Origin: an uncultured Bacillaceae bacterium
Lineage (GTDB): Bacteria; Bacillota; Bacilli; Bacillales; Caldibacillaceae
Length of the DNA: 5,341 nucleotides
Reading direction: 5' to 3'
NCBI GenBank assembly: GCA_937951955.1
Contig: CALGAD010000144.1
Coordinates: forward strand, 1 to 5,341
Below, one piece after another: positions 1-4,555 of the stretch. Both the position numbers and the translations under genes were made by a program. Each line of letters starts with the position of its first letter. Position 1 is the stretch's first letter. The notes beneath the pieces are model-generated. The model saw only the letters and a list, made by a program, of their open reading frames with translations, searched no databases and had not been told where the DNA came from.

Positions 1-53
1 TAACACGCAAGATTCCGGTTCTTGTACTGGGGGTTCGATTCCTCCCGAGGGCG
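1..53 (+). tRNA. tRNA-Arg (anticodon CCG), 5' part cut off by window edge
   Basis: This is the 3' portion of a tRNA that decodes CGG. The anticodon stem pairs 8-12 (CAAGA) with 20-24 (TCTTG) around a seven-base loop with U33 and anticodon CCG at 15-17. A four-base variable loop (25-28) follows. The T arm pairs 29-33 with 41-45 (one G-T wobble) around the loop TTCGATT. The 3' acceptor strand is 46-52 and the discriminator is G53. The next bases are TAC, so CCA is not encoded and would be added by the nucleotidyltransferase. The 5' acceptor strand and most of the D arm lie outside the window. Arg-CCG tRNA genes are also a common target of integrating elements. Confidence 0.88.
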
Positions 54-96
54 TACTTATTTTTGAAACGAATATAACAAAAATATAAATCTTTAG

Positions 97-130
97 AAAC
101 GATTGCATTTGCAGTCGTTTTTCTTTTTAT
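97..130 (+). terminator. Intrinsic terminator of the tRNA-Arg transcript
   Basis: AAACGA (97-102) pairs with TCGTTT (115-120). The stem continues inward through a T-G wobble and TGC/GCA pairs to a four-base loop, about ten pairs in all. It is followed by a T-rich run interrupted by one C. It closes the tRNA transcript about 45 bases after the mature 3' end. Confidence 0.85.
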
Positions 131-243
131 TGAATTACTGAAAACGATGATTTTTTGTCAAATTTTGCGATGATTTTACAAATGAAAATGGACCAACCAA
201 TCTCTGTTCAATATTATTTAATAAAAAAGGATTTTGTCTCATC

Positions 244-273
244 TTGTCGTAATAGGTATTTAGTACTTATATT
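244..273 (+). promoter_or_regulatory. Candidate sigma-A promoter of the exonuclease gene
   Basis: TTGTCG (244-249) and TATATT (268-273) are separated by 18 bases, which predicts a start of transcription near 280, about 14 bases before the ribosome binding site at 294. The -10 box overlaps the TTG at 273, so that codon would not lie in the message. This supports the later TTG at 306 as the start. The assignment rests on consensus match only. Confidence 0.45.
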
Positions 274-305
274 TGATCCTAAATTTTTTGTTTAGGAGGG
301 ATTCT

Positions 306-1175
306 TTGAGTACTAATATTAACAAAAATTTAAAGTGGTATGAAAGAAGATGGCTTTTGATTTTTCTAATACTTGCCAGTATCGGGAGTTTAATATCATT
401 GTTTGATGAGAAAAACATATCTTATTTATTTTCGTTTATAATTTACTCAGGATTGGCCATAGTCGTTTATTCGCGTCGGAAAAAATCTATAGAAAGTATT
501 AATAAAAAAATTAAGCAAGAAACACAGAAAAAAAAAATTACACAACCGATCCAAACAGTAACATACGTAGAACCAAAGCAAAAATATGTAGAAGATAATT
601 TAAAAATAGACAAAGATCAAGCATTAAAATATTCAAGAGTTCGCAAGTTATTACCGGATTTTACAGTCATTGATTTTGAAACTACTGGATTATCTGCTGA
701 TAGAGACAAAATTATACAAGTTGCCGCTGTAAAATATAAAGATTTTGAAAAAGTTAATGAATACGTTACATACGTTAATCCTCAAATTAAAATACCTCCA
801 TATATTACGAAAATTAATGGCATTAGTGATAAAGATGTAAAAAATGCACCTACAATAAAAGAAGTACTTCCTGATTTATTAGAATTTTTAGGAGATAGCC
901 TTGTTGTTGCCCATAATGCATCATTTGATATGAAATTTTTATTAACGAACATGTACAATCATGGCTTTGAATACAAAAGATTTAGAGTAATTGACACTTT
1001 GTCTTTGGCCAGAAAATATATTGATTCAACAAGAAACTATAAGCTAGAGACCTTAAAAGAATTTTTACACATGGAACATTTGTCTTCACATGATGCCCTA
1101 CACGACTGCTATGTTACTGCTGAATTGTATAAATATTGTTATAATCAATCATTAATAATCGCAAAAAACATGTAA
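306..1175 (+). CDS. Membrane-anchored DEDDh 3'-5' exonuclease (DnaQ/PolC-epsilon-like)
   Basis: The protein has 289 residues from the TTG at 306, which sits five bases after AGGAGGG (294-300). A longer frame begins at the TTG at 273 but would translate through this ribosome binding site. Two hydrophobic segments (about 16-33 and 39-55) are joined by a short acidic turn. Basic flanks (YERRW before, SRRKK after) predict both ends in the cytoplasm. A Lys/Gln-rich linker (about 57-110) leads to an RNase T/DnaQ-type domain (about 118-280). ExoI is DFETTG (D123, E125), ExoII is HNASFD (D208), and ExoIII is HDALHD (H262, D267), so all DEDDh catalytic residues are present. The fold removes nucleotides from 3' ends using two metal ions. 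Substrate, DNA or RNA, cannot be told. The gene stands alone, without a polymerase or helicase partner, and is far richer in A+T than clpP, which suggests transfer. I see no clear terminator after it. Confidence 0.88.
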   Translation: MSTNINKNLKWYERRWLLIFLILASIGSLISLFDEKNISYLFSFIIYSGLAIVVYSRRKKSIESINKKIKQETQKKKITQPIQTVTYVEPKQKYVEDNLKIDKDQALKYSRVRKLLPDFTVIDFETTGLSADRDKIIQVAAVKYKDFEKVNEYVTYVNPQIKIPPYITKINGISDKDVKNAPTIKEVLPDLLEFLGDSLVVAHNASFDMKFLLTNMYNHGFEYKRFRVIDTLSLARKYIDSTRNYKLETLKEFLHMEHLSSHDALHDCYVTAELYKYCYNQSLIIAKNM

Positions 1176-1315
1176 TTATTTTCTCTGATTACAAACAAAT
1201 AGTCTTTTTCTGTGAAAATGATTTTAATTCATCGTTGTGAGCCAATGATCATGGATGTTTCAATAACCAATTGATTCCTCCTAAATCAGTGAACACTCTA
1301 CAATCTCTCTAAAAT
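1176..1315. other. Non-coding gap between exonuclease and acetyltransferase genes
   Basis: There is no convincing gene here and no hairpin followed by a T tract on the plus strand. A weak hairpin pairs 1231-1237 with 1243-1249 (one G-T). The minus strand carries a good ribosome binding site (complement of CCTCCT at 1277-1282) six bases before a TTG that opens only 13 codons (1270 down to 1229). It may be a remnant or chance. Confidence 0.4.
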
Positions 1316-1342
1316 TTGTTGATCAATTTTCACCCATATAAT
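1316..1342 (+). promoter_or_regulatory. Candidate sigma-A promoter of the GNAT gene
   Basis: A perfect TATAAT lies at 1337-1342, predicting transcription from about 1349, 27 bases before the ATG at 1376. The -35 is poor: TTGTTG (1316-1321) gives a short 15-base spacer. This placement argues against the TTG at 1316 as the start codon, because that would lie in the promoter. A second -10-like hexamer, TACAAT (1370-1375), touches the ATG itself and is probably chance. Confidence 0.4.
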
Positions 1343-1375
1343 TTTTTATATTTGCTTGTAGGGTTGGGATACAAT

Positions 1376-1810
1376 ATGGACGTTAGAAAAGCAACTGAAA
1401 AAGAAGTTGAAAAAATATTAGCCCTTTCTCCCGAGGCGATTTATGAGGGTACATTAGGTGAAGTCAAACCGACGATAGAAAAGGCAAAACAGCTGGTAGA
1501 ACCCCTTTTACAGAAAGGAAGCTATTATTTAATTGCTACTGAAAACGACGAACTAACAGGCTGGGTTCTCATTGGAGGCAGCAAAGACAGCTTTACAGGT
1601 GAGAAGATCGGATTTATTTATGAATTATTTGTCCTTGAGGAGTACAGAGGGAAAGGTATTGGCAAACAATTGATTCAAACAGGTATTAAACATTTGCAAC
1701 AAGAAGGTTACTCCGAAATTCGGTTAAGCGTATTTGATGGAAATCCGGCAATTAAACTGTACGAAAGTCTCGGTTTTAAAAACAGGACGATCACAATGAG
1801 TTTGTCGTAA
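1376..1810 (+). CDS. GNAT family N-acetyltransferase
   Basis: This is a single-domain acetyltransferase of 144 residues that would transfer an acetyl group from acetyl-CoA to an amine. Motif A is clear: a strand ending ELFVLEEY followed by the pyrophosphate-binding loop RGKGIG (91-96) and its helix. Motif B is the NPAIKLYESLGF segment (123-134), with Y129 in the place of the usual general acid. Length is typical for a stand-alone GNAT. The frame is open back to a TTG at 1316, but that codon overlaps the promoter. The ATG at 1376 begins where GNAT homology begins (MDVRKATEKE). Its ribosome binding site is weak (GGGA, 1366-1369), unlike the strong sites of the other genes here. The substrate cannot be predicted, and nothing ties it to the neighbours, since it has its own promoter and terminator. 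Confidence 0.88.
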   Translation: MDVRKATEKEVEKILALSPEAIYEGTLGEVKPTIEKAKQLVEPLLQKGSYYLIATENDELTGWVLIGGSKDSFTGEKIGFIYELFVLEEYRGKGIGKQLIQTGIKHLQQEGYSEIRLSVFDGNPAIKLYESLGFKNRTITMSLS

Positions 1811-1843
1811 TAAACTAGCTTTTTCTACATTAATATTGCAACA

Positions 1844-1859
1844 CGAAACAGAACTTCCG
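1844..1859 (+). repeat. Direct repeat copy 1 (16 bases), flanking the ydcF-like gene
   Basis: CGAAACAGAACTTCCG occurs here and again, identically, at 2696-2711. In this copy the repeat supplies the 5' arm of the terminator after the GNAT gene. Confidence 0.9.
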
Positions 1860-1884
1860 CTATTGTGAAAGTTCTGTTTTTTTA
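1846..1884 (+). terminator. Intrinsic terminator after the GNAT gene
   Basis: AAACAGAACTT (1846-1856) pairs perfectly with AAGTTCTGTTT (1869-1879). A few further pairs are possible inside the 12-base apex. The 3' arm runs into an unbroken T tract to 1883. Because the 5' arm is A-rich, the hairpin may also work from the minus strand, but no minus-strand gene ends here. Confidence 0.88.
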
Positions 1885-1914
1885 TTCACAAGCCCCTGTA
1901 TAATTAGTTATAAT
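1885..1914 (+). promoter_or_regulatory. Candidate sigma-A promoter of the ydcF-like gene
   Basis: TTCACA (1885-1890) and a perfect TATAAT (1909-1914) are 18 bases apart, giving a predicted start near 1921 and a leader of about 39 bases. Another TATAAT lies at 1899-1904 but has only the terminator's T tract at -35 distance. The promoter directly abuts the preceding terminator. Confidence 0.5.
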
Positions 1915-1959
1915 ATTTATATTTATTCAAGAACGATTATTGACTATAAGGAGGAAACG

Positions 1960-2628
1960 ATGAAACCGATCATTCCGAAAGAAATTAAAGCCCCCGCTCT
2001 CAATCAACGCCAAATAGAAGAATTAACAAATATCGTATTTTTACCAGAAATGGAGCCGGTCCCTTGTGATGCCATCTTTATTTTTGGCGGAACCCATCCA
2101 GGACACTGGGAAAAAGCAATCGAAGCCTATAAAAAAGGGTATGGCCAAAAGATTATTATCACGGGCGGCGTTAGCCCCACCGGAGTAAAACATCCTGACT
2201 GGAACGATCAAAATGAACCTGAGGCCAATGTCATTGTTTCTAAACTAACGGAAAATGGTATTAAACAGGATGATATTGTCTTTGAAAACCAGTCGCAAAA
2301 CACATTAGAAAATGTACTTTTTGCAAAAGAAGTTTTCGATTTTTCTACCATTGAAAGTTTATTATTCGTGGGCAAAAATCATGCCGCCGGCAGACAATAT
2401 CGCACATTGGCACAGCACTTACCGAAAAACTTACAGTTTGTCCCCTTCGGATTTGATGCCCATTTTCACGGATACACCATTTCCAGAAACAACTGGATGT
2501 ACAGTGAAACTGGAAGAGCGAGAGTATTAGGCGAATATTTACGGATTATTCATTACGGGAAAATGGGACATCTATTACCACTGGAAAAAGAAGTTGAGGA
2601 TCTCGAAGTTTTATCCAATCAATGTTAG
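1960..2628 (+). CDS. YdcF/ElyC-type DUF218 protein, soluble form
   Basis: The protein has 222 residues, starting at an ATG five bases after AAGGAGG (1948-1954). The DUF218 core is visible: strand and glycine loop DAIFIFGG (37-44), a helix with EKAIEAYKKG, strand and loop KIIITGG (64-70), the acidic EPEA (86-89), the signature SQNTLENVLFAKE (112-124), and LLFVGKNHAAGR (134-145). E. coli YdcF of this family binds S-adenosylmethionine, and ElyC/SanA members are linked to cell-envelope integrity; a reaction is not established for this type. No signal peptide or membrane segment is present, so it should act in the cytoplasm, unlike ElyC and SanA. The gene is monocistronic, between two terminators that share a 16-base repeat. 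Function remains open. Confidence 0.85.
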   Translation: MKPIIPKEIKAPALNQRQIEELTNIVFLPEMEPVPCDAIFIFGGTHPGHWEKAIEAYKKGYGQKIIITGGVSPTGVKHPDWNDQNEPEANVIVSKLTENGIKQDDIVFENQSQNTLENVLFAKEVFDFSTIESLLFVGKNHAAGRQYRTLAQHLPKNLQFVPFGFDAHFHGYTISRNNWMYSETGRARVLGEYLRIIHYGKMGHLLPLEKEVEDLEVLSNQC

Positions 2629-2695
2629 ATTTCTGAGCAAACTTTGAGTGATTTTATCAAACATCAAACGTTTAAGATATATTAAGATCTTGTTG

Positions 2696-2711
2696 CGAAA
2701 CAGAACTTCCG
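2696..2711 (+). repeat. Direct repeat copy 2 (16 bases), flanking the ydcF-like gene
   Basis: This is identical over 16 bases to 1844-1859. Its last eight bases form the 5' arm of the terminator after the ydcF-like gene, so the same sequence is folded with a different 3' arm from copy 1. Confidence 0.9.
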
Positions 2712-2733
2712 TATCATTCGGAAGTTTTTTTCT
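2704..2733 (+). terminator. Intrinsic terminator after the ydcF-like gene
   Basis: AACTTCCG (2704-2711) pairs perfectly with CGGAAGTT (2719-2726) around a seven-base loop, followed by a T tract to 2731. It ends the transcript about 100 bases past the stop codon. Confidence 0.88.
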
Positions 2734-2988
2734 TCACCAAAACAAATGTCCATTTGCCCTTTCCCACTATTATTTTCCTTTTAGATTGATTACAAAGAAA
2801 TCATCATAACCTTCCACCACATTTTTTAAAATTGCTTTTCTTTCTACTGACACCCTCTTTTCCGGATTAAATCGAAAAGAAAATAATCAGCCTTTCCAAG
2901 AAATCCAAATCGCACAATAGAGCATAATTATAAAAAAATCACACGGATAACGAAAAATAAATTAATTTTTCCAAAAAATAATTTTCCA
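2734..2988. other. A+T-rich intergenic region with a possible gene remnant on the minus strand
   Basis: No plus-strand gene is seen. On the minus strand, 2886 down to 2770 is an open stretch of 38 codons and a stop that reads like protein (it includes FNPEKRVSVERKAI and YDDFFVINLKGK). It has no start codon with a ribosome binding site. An in-frame TGA (2887-2889) separates it from a further 12 codons reaching back to an ATG at 2925. It may be the decayed end of a gene, or chance in A+T-rich DNA; I cannot name a family. Near the right end AATTTTTCCA (2964-2973) is echoed by AATTTTCCA (2980-2988). Confidence 0.35.
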
Positions 2989-3019
2989 GAAAACTTTTTT
3001 CCCTTCTCCCGGGTATATA
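2989..3019 (+). promoter_or_regulatory. Candidate ECF-sigma-dependent, self-regulated promoter
   Basis: GAAAAC (2989-2994) resembles the AAC-containing -35 of Bacillus ECF promoters (sigma-W type is TGAAAC). After a T- and C-rich spacer, CGGGTATATA (3010-3019) stands at the -10 position, close to CGTATA but not matching it. ECF operons are usually read from a promoter of their own sigma factor, and this is the only such candidate upstream of 3049. TTTTC-CA-GAAAA (2982-2993) is also an inverted repeat over the -35. Confidence 0.5.
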
Positions 3020-3048
3020 GGGTGAAAAAGAAATAAGGAGGGGCGCAG

Positions 3049-3555
3049 ATGCATAAAGGTATGATTCGAAAGTTGAAAAAGGGCGATCGTGATGCGTTCC
3101 GTATGTTTTATGAGGAAACGAGTGATCGAGCATTCCGAATTGCCCGCAGTATATTGCAAAACGATTCGCTCGCCGATGATGCCGTTCAGGAAAGTTATAT
3201 TCGTGTTTATCGGTTTCGTCGCACGATTGATGATACAAAGTCTCTCGAGGCCTGGTTAAATCGAATTGTTATCAACGAGTGTTACCGCCTATTGGAACGG
3301 AAAAAGCGTGAGTTTCCCACCGAGCATTTCCAAATACAAAGCGGTGATGCCGATTACAAGGATTTATGGGAAGCGGTCGCCAATCTCGATGAAATTCATC
3401 GCACGCCAATCATTCTGAAATACGTTGAGGGATATACCATACAGGAAATTTCCCGCATGCTAGCGGTGAATGAAAACACGATAAAAACTCGTTTGGCTAC
3501 TGGCAGAAGATACTTGCGGCGCTTCTTAGAACATAATGAGGAGGGAATCCAATGA
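3049..3555 (+). CDS. ECF subfamily RNA polymerase sigma factor
   Basis: The protein has 168 residues, the normal size for a minimal ECF sigma factor with only regions 2 and 4. Sigma-2 spans about 8-85: the KGDRDAFRMFYEE helix, then the core-RNAP-binding and -10-reading part ADDAVQESYIRVYR (42-55) and the SLEAWLNRIVINECYR helix. Sigma-4 spans about 105-160, with PIILKYVEGYTIQEISRMLAV and the recognition helix NENTIKTRLATGRRYLRR, which would read the -35. The ATG at 3049 lies five bases after AAGGAGGGG (3035-3043); an ATG four codons later is less well placed. The stop overlaps the next start (ATGA), so the two products are probably translationally coupled, as for sigma/anti-sigma pairs. Its stimulus and regulon cannot be read from sequence, and it cannot be safely matched to a named Bacillus factor. 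Confidence 0.93.
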   Translation: MHKGMIRKLKKGDRDAFRMFYEETSDRAFRIARSILQNDSLADDAVQESYIRVYRFRRTIDDTKSLEAWLNRIVINECYRLLERKKREFPTEHFQIQSGDADYKDLWEAVANLDEIHRTPIILKYVEGYTIQEISRMLAVNENTIKTRLATGRRYLRRFLEHNEEGIQ

Positions 3556-4265
3556 ATATGTGGAATGATGTAAAAAATCGACTTAACCCATCAAATCAGC
3601 GGAAAGAAAAAGTTTGGCAAGCAATTGAACAGGAAATCAAAAGAGAAGAGCGACGGAAAAAAGTTCGTCTGATCCCCCTAATTGCGGCGGCAGTCATCTT
3701 CATATTAGCCGCTGGTGCTTTTACCCCTCCCGGTCAAGCGGCTATTAGTAAAATTCAGTCCCTGTTTGAACCGGAAAAGAAGGTTGATTTTGAAGTTGAA
3801 GGGGATACGGAACAGATCGAAAGTAAATTACATGATGGAACTCAGGGAGAAGCCGAACTGGCCGATTATGCCATTTACTATGATGAAAGTCGCTATACGT
3901 TCGAAAAACATACAAATTACGATATGCTGACAGTGCCGGACTTGCCGCAAACCTATCCGGATGTTTGGATGAAGATTTACCAGCTGAAAGATACTTCTGT
4001 TGAAAAAGCTATACAGGAAAAAACTGCAGAAATGGAAGAAGTTTTCGGTAATGTAACGACTGAAGAAGTCACTTCACCACTTCAGGCAACAAAATTGCAC
4101 GGGATTGCCGGAAGTTCTGCGGACAGTCCTGTCGGCGATGCCTATATCTTCTCAAACGGAAAAGATGGGGTATTCATTATTGAAACCCGTTATTTCCTTG
4201 AAGCAGCAGAAGGACACGGTGCTCGTTTCCACGCCATGCTAGAAACCTTTACAATCGTTGAATAA
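3552..4265 (+). CDS. Single-pass membrane protein, probable anti-sigma factor of the ECF pair
   Basis: The protein has 237 residues. A short basic cytoplasmic segment (1-38, helix-prone, KEKVWQAIEQEIKREERRKK) precedes one membrane span (about 39-57, Ala/Ile-rich). An extracytoplasmic part of about 180 residues follows, opening with the TPPGQAAISKIQSLFEPEKK stretch. The C-terminal section, with GDAYIFSNGKDGVFIIETRYF and AAEGHGARF, looks like a small alpha/beta domain. There is no cysteine, so the H-x3-C-x2-C zinc motif of classical ZAS anti-sigma factors is absent. The role is inferred from the ATGA overlap with the sigma gene and from topology: the cytoplasmic tail would hold the sigma factor and the outer domain would sense an envelope signal. 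The ribosome binding site GAGGAGGG (3538-3545) lies within the sigma gene, six bases before the ATG. A second ATG follows at 3558. Confidence 0.72.
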   Translation: MNMWNDVKNRLNPSNQRKEKVWQAIEQEIKREERRKKVRLIPLIAAAVIFILAAGAFTPPGQAAISKIQSLFEPEKKVDFEVEGDTEQIESKLHDGTQGEAELADYAIYYDESRYTFEKHTNYDMLTVPDLPQTYPDVWMKIYQLKDTSVEKAIQEKTAEMEEVFGNVTTEEVTSPLQATKLHGIAGSSADSPVGDAYIFSNGKDGVFIIETRYFLEAAEGHGARFHAMLETFTIVE

Positions 4266-4271
4266 TTTAAA

Positions 4272-4296
4272 GAGGACTTCATGTCCTCCTTTTTTA
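4272..4296 (+). terminator. Intrinsic terminator of the sigma/anti-sigma operon
   Basis: GAGGAC (4272-4277) and GTCCTC (4283-4288) form a six-pair G+C-rich stem with a five-base loop, followed by CTTTTTT. It begins six bases after the stop codon and separates this operon from clpP. Confidence 0.9.
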
Positions 4297-4320
4297 TTTG
4301 TCAGGATTTAGACTGTCACG

Positions 4321-4350
4321 GATTTGTAAAGATTTTTACGGATTTTTACT
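4321..4350 (+). repeat. Three 10-base tandem repeats upstream of clpP
   Basis: GATTTGTAAA, GATTTTTACG and GATTTTTACT follow one another with no gap. The last two share nine bases; the first differs from them at three or four positions. One repeat equals about one helical turn, as expected for a direct-repeat operator. The block is bracketed by GACTG (4311-4315) and CAGTC (4356-4360), and GTAAA (4326-4330) can pair with either TTTAC. It lies about 100 bases before the clpP promoter, and its function is unknown. Confidence 0.55.
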
Positions 4351-4450
4351 TAAAACAGTCATAAAAAATTGTACAATTCCCCCGCTTAGAATATGATTAA
4401 ATTATTAAATGAAACTTGCAGCAATATTTCCAGAAAGGACATTTATTTTG

Positions 4451-4467
4451 TTTGACCTTTCTTGACC
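4451..4467 (-). promoter_or_regulatory. CtsR operator controlling clpP
   Basis: Read on the minus strand this is GGTCAAG-AAA-GGTCAAA. The published CtsR box is a direct repeat of the heptamer (A/G)GTCAAA with three bases between, so only one base departs from consensus (A to G at the end of the first heptamer). CtsR represses clp genes in low-G+C Gram-positives and is inactivated by heat and protein stress. The box covers the -35 of the promoter, so binding should block RNA polymerase. Confidence 0.88.
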
Positions 4468-4480
4468 TTTAATGTACAAT
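4452..4480 (+). promoter_or_regulatory. Sigma-A promoter of clpP
   Basis: TTGACC (4452-4457) and TACAAT (4475-4480) are 17 bases apart, each one base from the sigma-A consensus. Transcription should start near 4487, leaving a leader of about 70 bases. The -35 lies inside the CtsR box. I did not find a convincing sigma-B promoter such as the one known for B. subtilis clpP. Confidence 0.82.
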
Positions 4481-4511
4481 ATTGTTACAGTAAAAGTTTC
4501 TCGTAATTGCC

Positions 4512-4526
4512 GGTCCATTCAGGACC
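4512..4526 (+). other. Small hairpin in the clpP leader
   Basis: GGTCC (4512-4516) pairs with GGACC (4522-4526) around ATTCA. Flanking AATT (4505-4508 and 4530-4533) could extend it across an internal loop. It is followed by TTTAATTTA rather than a pure T tract, so it looks more like a 5' message stabiliser than a terminator. It ends 12 bases before the ribosome binding site. Confidence 0.45.
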
Positions 4527-4555
4527 TTTAATTTAGAAAAGGAGGAAAATTGAAT

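Noticed and set aside
1..60. 3' end of a tmRNA (ssrA) gene
   Set aside because: The TTCGATT loop could suggest it, but a proper anticodon stem and loop with CCG precedes it and there is no encoded CCA or tmRNA-like 3' sequence, so tRNA-Arg fits better.
1424..1440. Attachment-site repeat of the tRNA 3' end
   Set aside because: CTCCCGAGG recurs inside the GNAT gene, but only nine bases match and they are coding. No longer copy of the tRNA end was found in the window.
2312..2530. Plus-strand 72-codon frame inside the ydcF-like gene
   Set aside because: It lies wholly within a well-supported gene in another frame, with no ribosome binding site and no domain.
306..2628. A multi-gene defence operon made of exonuclease, GNAT and YdcF
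   Set aside because: Each gene has its own promoter signals, GNAT and YdcF each end in a terminator, and spacing is 200 and 149 bases. Nothing in the sequence shows co-transcription or shared function.
2980..2996. CodY box upstream of the sigma operon
   Set aside because: AATTTTC and GAAAA are present, but two bases instead of one separate the half-sites and the right half departs from consensus, so it does not fit the 15-base motif.
2939..3238. Two overlapping minus-strand frames opposite the sigma gene
   Set aside because: They are antisense to a clear ECF sigma factor and its promoter and have Cys/His/Tyr-rich, non-protein-like composition.
3715..3930. 71-codon plus-strand frame inside the anti-sigma gene
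   Set aside because: It is an alternative frame of a supported gene; it lacks a ribosome binding site and looks like random basic sequence.
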